Shown: piece by piece, positions 27,756 through 37,983 of the stretch
Numbering within the stretch: position 1 is the first letter of the stretch
Layout of the letters: every line of letters starts with the position of its first letter
Assembly: GCF_900115045.1 (NCBI RefSeq)
Contig: NZ_FOVC01000002.1
Location: 1 to 64,000, forward strand
Direction of reading: 5' to 3'
DNA: 64,000 bases
From: Izhakiella capsodis
GTDB lineage: Bacteria > Pseudomonadota > Gammaproteobacteria > Enterobacterales > Enterobacteriaceae
The notes under the pieces: generated by a model
What the model saw: the letters and a program-made list of their open reading frames with translations, nothing else
What the model was told of the DNA's origin: nothing
Database searches by the model: none
Made by a program: the position numbers and the translations under genes

Positions 27756-28077
27756 TTGTTTAAACTAATTTTTTATCTTGAAGGTGAGCAGGAATTACTT
27801 GATCTTGATAGTGCTATGCAGGGTAAGGTATTTGCGGTGCTTGATAAACTGTAGACTCAAGGTAATCAATTACGCTTCACGCATACCGATATTATACAGG
27901 ATGGTCTTTTTGAATTAAGGGCGGGCAAAAAAAGACCTTATTCGAACTTTTTTTGCTTTCGATAAAGATAAAAGAATATTCATTCTCCCTACATTTGTAA
28001 AGAAAAGCCCAAAGACACCATCTACAGAAATTAAATTAGCACTTAGCAGGCTTGAGGAAATGACAAATGAAAGTTAA
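27756..28077 (+). pseudogene. RelE/HigB-type toxin, inactivated
   Basis: Starting at TTG 27756, the frame reads FKLIFYLEGEQELLDL and QGKVFAVLDKL, then an internal TAG (27853). It continues TQGNQLRFTHTDIIQDGLFE and LRAGKKRPYSNF, and shifts frame at the seven T bases 27948-27954. The tail AFDKDKRIFILPTFVKKSPK and a stop at 28077 are typical of phage-derived Gp49/HigB-like RelE toxins. Nonsense codon and frameshift together make an active toxin unlikely. It overlaps the antitoxin start by 11 bases, the normal arrangement for this pair. Confidence 0.75.
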
Positions 28078-28352
28078 AGGCATTCCTTACTCAGAAGTAA
28101 AAGCAAAAGCCTTACAGAACCCAGATGTGATGGCTGCTTATTTTGCTGAAAAAAAAAGAAGAAGAGCTTCAGGCGCTTTTGTTCGATCTTCGTCGCAATG
28201 CTGGCATCAACAGTACACAGGTTGCGGAGCGCCTGGGTATTACTCAGCCAGCAGTTAGTAAGTTAGAGAGGAACGCCAGTAAAGCCAGCGTATCAACACT
28301 GGAACGATACGCGGCTGCGTGCGGAGCATCCATTAAAATTGTCATGCGATGA
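28067..28352 (+). pseudogene. HigA-type XRE antitoxin, frameshifted
   Basis: ATG 28067 begins MKVKGIPYSEVKAKALQNPD and VMAAYFAEK. At the run of nine A bases (28149-28157) the frame is off by one; with eight it would read into EEELQALLFDLRRNAGINST and a clear helix-turn-helix (TQVAERLGITQPAVSKLERN), ending ASIKIVMR. An internal TTG at 28143 could still start the DNA-binding half (69 residues). The partner toxin is dead, so loss of function would carry no cost. Confidence 0.78.
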
Positions 28353-28477
28353 TCCTGTGTTTAGACAGAATTGACCATAAAGGAAGCCGCACTTAGCGTG
28401 GCTTTTCAATGAGTGAAGGCTTTAATCTGAGAGCATCCAGTGCCCCATAAATTCAGCTTGAAGAGGAGATGGCAGGT

Positions 28478-29134
28478 TTAAAAAAAAGAGACATAACCTT
28501 TTGTCAGGAAATAGGGGGGAATGTAATTATCCCAACCTCTCTGGATGCAGTGACGGAGCAGAGCGCTGCTGTTGGTAACACCCGTTTTATCATAGCAACG
28601 TGTCAGCCTGTTACGAAGCGCGGAAAAGCTGATACCGAGTATGTCTGGCATAATATTTTTCCTGACCCCGCATTTTAATAACAACACCACCTCCCACTCT
28701 TTATCAGTAAAAATATTCTTGGGTCTGTTGAAAATCAGCGGCTTACCTTCATTTGCCATAAGAAAGGATGAAAAGTAAACATTGATAATTTCAATGTAGG
28801 TGCAGGCTATGCCGTTAGTATCATTATCAAGCCGCCACGGGCGCTTCTCAACCAGAAAGGATCTGAGCTTGTCTTGTCGCCCATAATCAAACGTCTTAAG
28901 AACGATACTCATTTCGCTTGTAGTCAGTATTTTTTTGTCATCAGCCAGTATATGGTCATAGTACTGACGGATGTCGGGTATCAGTTCAGTGTCAAGGGAA
29001 CCGACGAGTTGATTAGCAGTTATGCTGAAGTACTGGCAGAGTATTCTGTTTCCATAAACATACCTGGAGTCGCTGTCCTTTATTCCCCATCCAAATAAAG
29101 AGTTATCAAAGTAATAATATGCAGGCGAATTCAT
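28478..29134 (-). CDS. LuxR-type regulator with PAS-like N-terminus (copy 2)
   Basis: The 218-residue protein has an N-terminal PAS-like sensor (YYFDNSLFGWGIKDSDSRYV) and a C-terminal helix-turn-helix (FTDKEWEVVLLLKCGVRKNI, then LGISFSALRNRLTRCYDKTG). It lacks the usual LuxR-type recognition helix consensus but has the same layout as the adjacent gene, ending IPPYFLTKGYVSFF. The two are paralogues in tandem, 16 bases apart. Ligand and targets are unknown. Confidence 0.8.
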   Translation of the reverse strand: MNSPAYYYFDNSLFGWGIKDSDSRYVYGNRILCQYFSITANQLVGSLDTELIPDIRQYYDHILADDKKILTTSEMSIVLKTFDYGRQDKLRSFLVEKRPWRLDNDTNGIACTYIEIINVYFSSFLMANEGKPLIFNRPKNIFTDKEWEVVLLLKCGVRKNIMPDILGISFSALRNRLTRCYDKTGVTNSSALLRHCIQRGWDNYIPPYFLTKGYVSFF

Positions 29135-29150
29135 CTCTGTCAGCCCTAGG

Positions 29151-29834
29151 TTAATCTCTAATTACTATATGCCCTTTTTTCAGAAAGAACAGAGGGATGT
29201 AGTTATCAAACTTGTTATCCCGGCAATATACTTTCAAATCTGAAAGTGAATTGAGATCCGTTTTTTTATAACAACTACGGAGCCTTCCGTTAACAGCATC
29301 AACGGTGATCGACAGGATGCTACTGATTTCTTTAAGTCCCATTCCACAGACCAGCAGGTAAACCACCTCCCACTCCTTTTCGGTAAATATTTCAGAAGGT
29401 GATTCGAAAGTGGCATGCTGCATTATCTTTCCGTTCATCAGTGAGGTTGGCGTAATGATTCTGACAGGTCTGACACTGATAATCGTACCTATACATTTTT
29501 TATGTTCATCATAGAGTGCCTCCTGAATATTGTAGGCTGGTTGCATTATCTTCTCTGATCCCTGTATATGCGTTGTAATAGCCCTCACTGGTTTACCTGT
29601 AAGCTCAATCTTTCTCTCTTGTTGATTAAAAATGTCGCAAAACTCAGCTACAGGAACCGGGACATCCCTGATGTTTAATCCTTCGTAATCAAAATTATGA
29701 GAGATCGTTTGCCAGGTTTTAAAAGTGTTGTTGACGTAATGAAAACAGGAGTTTTTGTCTTTCACTGCCCAGCCTACGACAGGATCTTTTTCAAACATCG
29801 ATATTAAATTGGCTGGTAGTTTTATTTGTTCCAT
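29151..29834 (-). CDS. LuxR-type regulator with PAS-like N-terminus (copy 1)
   Basis: The 227-residue protein begins MEQIKLPANLISMFEKDPVV and has a PAS-like region (GWAVKDKNSCFHYVNNTFKT). The C-terminal DNA-binding domain reads FTEKEWEVVYLLVCGMGLKE and ITVDAVNGRLRSCYKKTDL. It starts at ATG 29834 and is followed closely by a shorter paralogue, indicating a two-gene operon made by duplication. Low GC content suggests acquisition by transfer. Confidence 0.82.
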   Translation of the reverse strand: MEQIKLPANLISMFEKDPVVGWAVKDKNSCFHYVNNTFKTWQTISHNFDYEGLNIRDVPVPVAEFCDIFNQQERKIELTGKPVRAITTHIQGSEKIMQPAYNIQEALYDEHKKCIGTIISVRPVRIITPTSLMNGKIMQHATFESPSEIFTEKEWEVVYLLVCGMGLKEISSILSITVDAVNGRLRSCYKKTDLNSLSDLKVYCRDNKFDNYIPLFFLKKGHIVIRD

Positions 29835-30058
29835 AAGCTTATCCTCAATTTAATTAACCCTACATAAAACATACCCTAAATAAAATTTCCCTTACCTGTT
29901 TTTTACCTTTTGGTGATGAAGTTAAAATAATATAAATACACCTGATGGTTAACATCAGGGAAATAACTAAATATATAATAACAAGCGGCACATAATCTAT
30001 CGGTTATGTGCCTTTCATTTACTAACTCTCTGTTGAATGAAAAGGATTTGCAATCAGT
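29835..30058. other. Promoter region of the LuxR pair
   Basis: AT-rich intergenic DNA carrying the promoter of the leftward LuxR-type operon. No gene is seen. The IS91-like remnant begins at the right edge. Confidence 0.5.
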
Positions 30059-31073
30059 GGTGCTCACTCACGCTTTCTCTGCCAGAGCTGTAAATCCAAA
30101 GCCTGCAGCAGCTGCGGCCTCAAGGGCACCGAGCAATGGATCGTCGCGCAGCAGCACATCCTGCCCGACTGCAACTGGCAACATATCACGTTCACCATGC
30201 CCCACTTGCAGTGGCCGTTCTTCAATAACAGCTGGCCGCTGCTCAACGGCCTTTCTCACGGTGCCACCCGCGCCATGCCCAGGCACGCGCGCAAGCTGGG
30301 TATTGAAGTCGATATATTCTGTGCTCTGCACACCTACGGATGCCAGCTCAATCAGCATCCGCACGTCGACGTCTCCATTACCCGCGGCGGCCTCGATGTC
30401 AAACATGGCGTCTGGCGCGATCTGTTCTTCACAAAACAGCAGGTTGAAGTTATCTGGCGCGGTGCCGTTAATCCGCCTGCTGCGTGCCAGCTACGATCGA
30501 GTCAATCCCGGCAAGCTGTCCAACCTCGGACATATCCGCGATGAGAAGCAGTGGAAACGCTACCTGCAGGCGCAATATCAGGGCCACTGGAAGGTCCACT
30601 TCGCCAAAAAGATCCGCTGGGCCTGGCGCAGCGTAAACTACCTGGGCAGATACCTGAAACGGCCGCCGTTCGCGGCATTACCGCGGCGGCTCGGTGGTGC
30701 ATCAGTACTACGACCACAACACGCAGCAGCACAAACGTCAGAAACTAAGCCAGGAGGAAATGCAGTGGCGTTACATTAGCCACATTTTGTCCCGACACTT
30801 AAAATGGTGCTTACTACAGTTTTCTGGCCAAACGTAAACGCGGCACGCTACTGCCAAAGGTCTACGAAGCGCTGGAGAAGACACCGCGCGGCGGTGCTGA
30901 TGAAAGCCTTCCTGGAAACCGACCCGTGCCAGTGCATCCTGTGCAAGTGCAGACTGCGTTTTGCCGGTGCAGTGGCGGGGGATCACGCCACAAAAATGCT
31001 CTCAGACAGGCTGCACCAGATGGTGAAAAAACGATTGGCTGCGGATGCCTGCCCTGAATCAATACACCTTTAA
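30059..31073 (+). mobile_element. IS91-family transposase remnant, multiply frameshifted
   Basis: Reading across several frames gives an IS91/IS801-like transposase. A cysteine-rich zinc motif (FLCQSCKSKACSSCG) is followed by the HUH region (LHTYGCQLNQHPHVDVSITR) and VEVIWRGAV. After a shift near 30478 come KQWKRYLQAQYQGHWKVHF and AWRSVNYLGRYLKRPP. After another, GGSVVHQYYDHNTQQHKRQK, and finally FLETDPCQCILCKCRLRF. At least three frame changes make it inactive. The 5' end of the transposase is missing and element ends were not identified. Confidence 0.82.
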
Positions 31074-31236
31074 AACAGGTTTCAGGTTAAAAATTCGTCG
31101 AAGATGGCATTTTTATTATAAAACTCATATCGATCCGCGCTGTAACTGATATGGGGCGTGTTGCATTCCATGGTCAGGTGATCCGAAAAGAAGCGATTCA
31201 GACTCCTGACTATAAATATTGAAAAGCTCAGGCGTT

Positions 31237-31270
31237 TACCCATTACTACAGTATCCTGTAGTAATGGGTA
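31237..31270. repeat. Perfect stem-loop, 15-base arms
   Basis: TACCCATTACTACAG and CTGTAGTAATGGGTA pair perfectly around TATC. There is no T run, so it may be a mobile-element end or operator rather than a terminator. The surrounding 31074-31577 holds no gene that I can see. Confidence 0.8.
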
Positions 31271-31577
31271 ATATTGAAATTGAAAGGCATAATATTTTCA
31301 TCATCCTTCATTTATCCATAATTGAAGGTGACATCACTTGCATGTGATGATTGCATTGTGAACTGAAGCCAATTTTTTTGTTCGGGTAATTACATTGCGT
31401 TAATAATGGGAGCTGGTCAACAGTATCCCGAAAAATTTCAGCTAGGATTATTATGGCTGGAATAAAAAAACCGAAAGTGTATAGCCGATAAAAAAGTGTC
31501 AGAGCTGATAATTTCTTCGTATTTTAGCATGCTGACGAAATGATCTTGCTATATAAAATTAAAGGGTGTAATGAGCT

Positions 31578-32889
31578 ATGAATATATTGAGTCATAGATA
31601 CGGGTTTTTTTATTATTTATGAGTGGTGTTTTTCAGGGCAACGCGGCAGAAACACGTTGTCCTATAGCTGAGTTGGCAGTCTGTCCTGCCCCAATGGATA
31701 ATCCAATCCCAGATGTAAAAAATATGCTAACCTGGAGTCAATCCGAAAGGATTGTCGGTTTTCGTAATACCTATCGCTCCTATTCTGGTGATGTATTCAA
31801 AGCGGGGAATGCCGAGCCTCTTCCGGTGTCTTATCGCAATCTTGATGACGTGGGCTATATTTATCAAGGGAAACATTATGGATTACAGGAATATCTTAGA
31901 CGTAATAACGTAACTGCCATGATGGTGATTAAAGACGGACATATAGTTTGGGACTACTACGGCAATGGGAATACGAAGACCACTCTATGGACATCTCGTT
32001 CAGTGGGTAAATCGGTCGTATCAACACTGCTCGGTATTGCCCTAAAAGAGGGAAAAATATCTTCCCTGGCAGATCCATTGAGTAAATATAATCCTGACGT
32101 GAAAGGGACTGTATGGCAGAAAGTAACATTAGGGCAGCTGCTGCAGCATGTTTCAGGAGTTACATGGAATGAGGATTATACTAATCCACATTCTGACTTT
32201 GCTAAACTAACGCAATGTGAAGCTGGTAATAACACCTATGACTGTGTCAGTAAATTAGTGCTGGATCCTAACCGGACGGCTTACGCGCAACCCGGTGAAA
32301 TTTGGTCATACTCCTCCGCAGGTGCATGGTTATTGGGTGATACACTGGAAAAAGCCACAGGCAAATCTCTCGCCCAATACTTGCAGGAAAAAATATGGCA
32401 ACCCGCAGGCATGGTACAGGATGGTGTCTGGCAAAGTTACGCTAAAAATAAACATGATGTAGGAGCCCATGGAGTTAATGCCACATTGCAAGATTGGGGT
32501 AAATTTGGACTCTTTGTCATGACTGGCGGTGAATTGCCTGATGGTACTAAATGTTTACCTAATAATTGGATTGAACAATCACGTGACTGGACAAAAGCGA
32601 AATATTCCGTCAGTTCAAATTATCCGCAGGTATCTACGGTTTTCAGTGGTGGAACAACAGTGTACCCGCGACTGCTAAAGATGTCTGGCCAAAGAGAGGG
32701 CTACCGTCGAATACCCTGTGGGCCGAAGGGATCTTTGGTCAGCTGATTGCAGTTAGCCCCGAAAAGAAGATGGTGATTGTCCAGTGGTCAAGCTGGCCGG
32801 AAGCTGAACCTAAAGAGGATGCTGAACCCTTAGAAGCTTCGCTGATGTTCAATGCTATCACTAACTACCTGACCGATGATGTGAAATAA
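31578..32889 (+). pseudogene. Secreted serine hydrolase (beta-lactamase/EstB-like), two frameshifts
   Basis: The main frame (31619-32746) carries the class C-type nucleophile motif SVGK, an LLQHVSGV helix and the YSS motif in WSYSSAGAWLLG, all typical of the serine beta-lactamase-like esterase family. ATG 31578 begins MNILSHRYG; with eight instead of seven T bases at 31605-31611 it continues FFLLFMSGVFQGNA, a signal peptide. Near 32625, one extra C in CCG would join YP to AGIYGFQWWNNSVPATAKDV and a normal end at 32889 (NAITNYLTDDVK). Substrate is unknown; it is not E. coli AmpC. Confidence 0.8.
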
Positions 32890-33301
32890 AAAGGAGCTCA
32901 CTTCTGCGGGATAGAGCCATGGTCAATATCCTGCCGATGTCTTTATCTACGGCGCTGTACGCCAAAAATATACAATGCTGCGGTCGAATATCGTGCTCCT
33001 GGTCTGTCAACGACTTTGACCGTTGAGGTATTCCGGCATAAACAGCGTTGAAGCCTTTACAAAATTTCGTGCTCTTTAACCAGGTTGTACCTTTCACTTC
33101 ATTTTCTATATCTCCACCTGTTCTGGTGGAGATATAGATCCGGCAGGTGCTTCATCTGACTGCCCTGGTCAGATCGTATTCATGTAAGAATAGTAATTGA
33201 ATGGCTGATATTGAAAGCTTTTTTAGCAAGTTGCGCCGTAAACCTTCGCCCAATGCAGACGGGAATATAAGGGCGAAAACCCCGAAGGGCTTCAGGGCGG
33301 G
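32890..33301. other. Spacer with a strong hairpin
   Basis: A minus-strand frame at 32861-33097 has no recognised family. At 33105-33138, 14-base arms (TCTATATCTCCACC and its complement) pair perfectly around TGTTCT. The hairpin could be the subterminal structure of the neighbouring IS200/IS605-type remnant, or a terminator lacking a T run. Confidence 0.5.
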
Positions 33302-33526
33302 TTACTCCGGCGTATTCTGGCTGAGCACGTATGCTTTGAGCGTTTCTACGGTGGCACCACCTGCGCTACAGGCAAAGTAAGAATGAGACCACAGCAACCC
33401 TGTTTTGCTCTGCATCCGTAAGTGGGTATTTTGCTGACGGAGAAGCCGGGACGATATCGATTTTAAGTTATTAAACATCACGCTGACAGCCAGTTTTGGC
33501 GGATACGCTATCGAAGCCGACATCAT
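33302..33526 (-). mobile_element. IS200/IS605-family TnpA fragment
   Basis: The minus strand reads PPKLAVSVMFNNLKSISSRL, then LLWSHSYFACSAGGATVETL and KAYVLSQNTPE, the C-terminal half of a Y1 transposase (pattern W-x-x-x-Y-F-x-x-x-x-G and late Tyr). The N-terminal half with the HUH motif is absent, so it is inactive. Confidence 0.75.
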
Positions 33527-33536
33527 ATTGAGTTAA

Positions 33537-34589
33537 GGCCGCATCTGGTGGCCCGCAAGCGCAGAGGATGCGAACAGGGCCACGGAGTACATTAAGCAAC
33601 GTGAGGCGGACAGGGACAACACGAACCAACTGATAGCCAGCGACAGGAATGACCTGTCAACGATGACGTCGGCGACAGAAAACACGAAAAAGGATATTGC
33701 ACGTATCCAAAACGGCGAGGTTCTGGATAAGTATCGTCAGGAAAATGAAAAGGCCGCCGAGGCCCGGGCTAAAGCGGCAGCTGAATCCCGGGCGAGAGCA
33801 GAAGCCGAAGCCAGAGCGAAGGCAGAAGCTGGGGCCAAAGCAAAGGCAAAAGCGAGAGATGAGCTGTTTGCTAAGGCGGGCGTGAAGCCAGCCCCGGTAA
33901 ATACTTCGGAAATGGCTAACGCTGCAGATGCGGCGCTGGGGGCCGCCGGGGCGATGGCCCTGAGTCAGGTACCGAACGGAATGCAGCTGTCGGTTGCCGG
34001 GAGCGGCGTGTGGACGGCCGCCGGTGAAACCGCCGGCAGCCTGGGTGCGGCTATCGGTCGGGGAATTGCCGCGCTGACCGCGAGCACGTTGGGTCCGATG
34101 GTAGCCACTGCGTCAGCGATACTGTTATCACCTATCGCGGGAGGCGGCAGTGACAAAGTGCCGGGCCGCGACCTGGATGCCATGTTTGCACTTAACGCGC
34201 AGCTGCTGGCGGGTCCGGATGTGAAGATTGAGTCGGGAACAGGCAGCGTGAATCTGCCGGTGCGCGGACAGCTGGTAAACCGCAACGTGGAGCTGCTTAA
34301 AACCGGAAATGGTGCGCTGCCGGCGGCGGTGCAGGTGCTGAAAGCGGTGTGTGACGAGGCGACCGGTCTGGACTTCATGACGGTGTCAGCCGTGACGGGC
34401 GCGCCGTCACGCACTATCCTGATTAATCCGGTAGCGGTGCCGTCAGTACCGCCTGAAACCGGAAACACGAAGCCAGTACCGGTGACGCCGCTACATACCG
34501 CAACAGAGGTAAAGCCGGTGGACACTATCACGGTAATGGCAACGCCGTGGCCGAATGGGGAGAGTTGCAGGACTTTAACGGCATCCTGA
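33537..34589 (+). pseudogene. S-type pyocin/colicin-like bacteriocin, middle fragment
   Basis: The frame has no start codon at its left end; it emerges at a junction next to the IS200 remnant. An alanine-, lysine- and glutamate-rich coiled coil (about 33730-33870) precedes a glycine-rich segment and the pyocin S translocation domain: LPVRGQLVNRNVELLKTGNG, AVQVLKAVCDEATGLDFMTV and TILINPVAVPSVPPETG. It then breaks into an unrelated tail (ATPWPNGESCRTLTAS). The C-terminal killing domain and an immunity gene are not present. Both ends are lost, so the protein cannot act as a bacteriocin. Confidence 0.78.
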
Positions 34590-34602
34590 AGGATGCCGTT
34601 TT
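34578..34602 (+). terminator. Terminator after the bacteriocin fragment
   Basis: ACGGCATCC, loop TGAA and GGATGCCGT followed by TTTT overlap the last codons of the remnant frame. It is probably the original terminator of the bacteriocin operon, brought close by a deletion. Confidence 0.8.
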
Positions 34603-36051
34603 ATGTAAATACCTGTAGCGGCTTGCCAACATAATAGCCTCTGCTCGCAAACATCGGAAATTTCTGCTCGCATTATCTGACTATGAAGTGGCGGTCGTGC
34701 TCACACTCTTTGCCAATATGCTTACAAATATCAGCCGCCTGCTCACATTAAATGTCATCAACAGCATGGTTAAATCGGAACGCGCTGCCGGGCGCAGTTT
34801 TCTTGCAGCTCGGGGTGAAGTGTGCCGCCCAGAAAGGCTCGAACGTCGGACGTCGCGCATTGAGTTGTGTGACCGAAGCGGCTGCATCGAAACCGTTTCG
34901 GGTCAGGGGCGGTTCTGGATACGAAAGTTTGGTTAATGTCTGTTTCTCGCTCAATACAGCCCGTCATGCCTGCTTAAAAACAGGCTTAGCGTAGGATATT
35001 TTCCGTTTTCCAAGCGGACCCCGATTAGTCTTTGCGAGGATCTTCGGGGTTTCGGGAGCAATGTGTCAAAAGACGCTTAAGAAGTTGAATTAAGCGGTCA
35101 AAGAATTTGATGCACAACAGAGCGAAAACTCGCGTAAAGCAATTTTTGATTAATAAAACCGATTTAAAATAGCGTTAATGGGAGCGATAACAATATGAAA
35201 AAGTTAACAGATTTTGAAAAGGTATATTGACGGCGTACGCTATTCTACAGGATATACACGGCCAAACGCGTGCAGCAGGCGACATAATAAAGGAAGTTAA
35301 ACTCACTCATGCAATTTGCGTTATTCGCATTGGCGCGCGTTTTTTTCAAGTCCGAATGACAGTGTCAATGTTAATCTTCAGTATACTGGCAGTATCACGC
35401 CCGCTGCATTATTGAAGTCCATTTCAGTTGTTTGTCCTTTGATGCTTCACAAACTGGCGAGCAGTGCGCAGCCGGTTACCGTTCTGATAGTTTCTGCCAA
35501 TCAATCTCTTCGCCCTGCCAGGCTCAAATTTACTAAAAGCGATACAAAAGCTTCTTTGCGCTGTCGGAGTGGTTACTACAAGGCATAGCTGCGATCGGGG
35601 CGTATCTCCGCGTAAGCGCGCCGTAAGGGCCGCTTACGGGCGTGTTACGCAATATCTTCAGCGACACTACTTACAGCAGCTAAGATTTTAATTACATCAT
35701 CTATTACTAAAAGTGACGTTGTTTAGGTTCTGTATCCGCCTTACCTCATCCTTCAGTTAGAGAATTTTACGAAACTTCTTTCGTATATCTTTAATCCAGT
35801 CTGCCATAAGGAAATCTTAAGTAACGTTATTATAGTTCAACAAAAACCTGTTGAATTTATGAATATTCTGTCTAAATATATGCGCCTACACATCATAATT
35901 AAAAACGAATGCGTTCATGGCCTGTTGCTGCTGCGACGATCTCCCACTTCTTTCATATTAATTCAATATAGTATTGTAATTGTTAACTAATATTGAAAAT
36001 TAGATATACCCGCTATATCATGGATTTAATCGTTATTAATCAGGTATAACT
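34603..36051. other. Gene-poor stretch of mixed remnants
   Basis: No supported gene. Several short frames overlap on both strands at 34680-34990 and 35227-35588 without family resemblance. A hairpin (CCGTAAG/CTTACGG) lies at 35621-35639 inside a series of related GTAAG and TTACG repeats. The right end is AT-rich and carries the promoter of the KorA-like gene. Confidence 0.5.
34989..35018. repeat. Dispersed 30-bp repeat, copy 2
   Basis: Identical to 11803-11832, same orientation. On the minus strand it also encodes RLENGKYPT, but the frame around it is disrupted. Confidence 0.85.
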
Positions 36052-36381
36052 ATGGCCCGCAAACAGATCCGCAGCATGACTCAAGCCGAATGGGATCGGC
36101 TCATACCAGTGATGAAATCGTTCAGTCATCTTTCTACCGAGATCGGCCACTCAGTACTGGTTAGAGGGGAAGGCAATAAAGACGTAGCTGAGCGTGTCGG
36201 ACGGACGAAGCAAAACGTAGGTTCCACGATTAAACGCATTTGGGATCTGTATCTGTCTGTAGCGGTAAATTTTGAGGGTGAGATGCTGCGCAAAGTTGAT
36301 GTATGGCTACCTGAAAAAATGGCCCTGGATGTATTGAAAGAGGCTGGGAAGTACAGCATCAACCAGAGTAATACGGACTAA
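36052..36381 (+). CDS. KorA/TrfB-like transcriptional repressor
   Basis: The 109-residue protein begins MARKQIRSMTQAEWDRLIPV. It has a helix-turn-helix region VAERVGRTKQNVGSTIKRIW in the same position as the DNA-binding helices of TrfB/KorA of IncP plasmids (ATFATSLGLTRGAVSQAVHRV in that family). The C-terminal part (VDVWLPEKMALDVLKEAG) resembles the KorA dimerisation segment. Chromosomal position in a decayed region suggests plasmid origin. It has its own terminator and may still be expressed. Confidence 0.72.
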   Translation: MARKQIRSMTQAEWDRLIPVMKSFSHLSTEIGHSVLVRGEGNKDVAERVGRTKQNVGSTIKRIWDLYLSVAVNFEGEMLRKVDVWLPEKMALDVLKEAGKYSINQSNTD

Positions 36382-36430
36382 GTTTGATGCCACTAATAAC
36401 GAAGGGGATGGCTTTGGAGGAAGGGGAATT

Positions 36431-36457
36431 ATTACGGCTAAAGCCGTAATGCTTTTT
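36431..36457 (+). terminator. Terminator of the KorA-like gene
   Basis: ATTACGGC, loop TAAA and GCCGTAAT are followed by GCTTTTT, 50 bases after the stop codon. Confidence 0.85.
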
Positions 36458-36619
36458 GATTCCTTGTGCAGTGCACTGCACTGCTTCCGGCGCTTTGCGC
36501 ATTTTTTTCTACTATAGCCTAATGAAATACATAATAAATTTATTTACTAATAATCTTCATGAAATGCGCCTCTTATACTTTAATCTCTTTTTACAACGAC
36601 CTGAGTCCCGGATACTGTG

Positions 36620-36926
36620 ATGCGAATTTTATGTCTGGATATCCCCGCACCTGGAGCATCGCTGGAAAAATATGCGCCACACCTTAACGCTTGAGCGCTG
36701 CACGCCTGGGGATGGTATAATCAGGCTTTATCCGCGACATCTACTTCTTTCAGGACAGACTTGGCGTCGCTATTTTCTTGAATGCGACTCTGCCGATGAA
36801 GCGATGAACGTAATGGCCGAATGACCGCTGGCAAAAGCAGGCTTATTAAGCTTCGAGTGCATTCCGCTTGGCTCTTTTATTAACTGGGAAAATCTCTTCG
36901 CCGCTGAATTTAAAAATAAAGAGTGA
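36620..36926 (+). pseudogene. YciI/muconolactone isomerase-like small protein, degraded
   Basis: ATG 36620 opens MRILCLDIPAPGASLEKYAP and then meets a TGA at HLNA. Downstream pieces in other frames read RDIYFFQDRLGVAIF, LECDSADEAMNVMAE, another stop, and PLAKAGLLSFECIPLGSFIN to a TGA at 36926. Reassembled, this is a ferredoxin-like-fold protein of about 100 residues, as found in many enterobacteria. At least two stops and two frame changes show it is dead. Confidence 0.65.
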
Positions 36927-37983
36927 GGTCCGATATAAAACTTGCAGTTTCAAAGAAACGAAAATAGGCCTGAAAGGTTATATGACAGTTGAGGCGGAGA
37001 AGGCAGCAGCAGTGTGTGAAGCTAACGCAGAGCCAGCGGCACAACACACCCCGGCTGCAAGCCTGACAACTACACCGTGTACACCTTGCATGAACCTATT
37101 GAAGCGTAAAAAGGCAAGCCATACGCAGAGAAGCGTGTAACTCGCGCCTACATTGCACGCAGTATCTCCCGCACCCCGGCAAGCCATGAGAAGCATGCAG
37201 AGAAGTATAAAGCGTAGGATGTTATCTGGCTGACAGAACATAACGCAGACCACGCTCTTAGAATGGCGTTTTAAGCCCTGAAGCGTTCACTGGGATACAT
37301 CACATGATACGCGCAGAGAACGCGCGCCCCCTGCTTATTCTGGCGGCTCTGCTTACCGGAGCGCCAGCGATTTCCGCCGTCCGAGCGGTATAATCTGACC
37401 ACCATTCAACGCGCCTTACGGGGCGCTTATTGTTTGTAGTACCTAATGAAATATTTGTAATTAATGTATTTAAGGGCAAAAAGAGCGATAATTATATTCA
37501 TCGGAAGGCAATAACGTCACCTGGTAACTCAGCCTAAAACGACGATTATCAGGAGTATATTATGACTGTGGTATCTGTCGGTCGGAATGTCCCTATCTTT
37601 AAATTTACATATCAATTGGTTACAAAATCATTTTCTTTTGTTTATTCTTTTTAAAAAAATGAATCAGTAATTAGGGTGATTTTACTTATTCTTTAATAAA
37701 GATAGCGTTATTCATTGCTGACTATTTTAAATCACACAGGCTACGCATTTCTTGAGCAACCTGTTGAGCGTTCGGGTTCAAGAGAAAATTTTCCGCATGT
37801 ATGGGCTGAACCCGCATTCTTGCAGGTTACACAGGGTAGTATGACAAAAAACTTTTGGTGGACAAGGAAAGTTGTCAACGCGGGCGTACTCTGGAAAGGC
37901 GGTAAGGCAGTCTGATATAACTTGGCTGCTAAAAACGCGCATCAGACAGGGGTTCCGGCCGACGTGACTTTATAAAACACTGT
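36927..37983. other. Gene-poor stretch
   Basis: Short frames at 36868-37140 and 37715-37915 have no recognised family. A hairpin GCGCC TTACG GGGCGC followed by TTATTGTTT at 37408-37430 could be a terminator. The stretch 37440-37700 is AT-rich and appears non-coding. Confidence 0.45.

Noticed and set aside
34680..34994. Four overlapping short frames on both strands
   Set aside because: None has a start signal or a known domain, and they exclude one another; composition alone explains them.
36770..36800. Partial resemblance of ACAGACTTGGCGT to the 30-bp dispersed repeat
   Set aside because: Here it lies inside the YciI-like coding frame and only 13 bases agree, so I treat it as chance.
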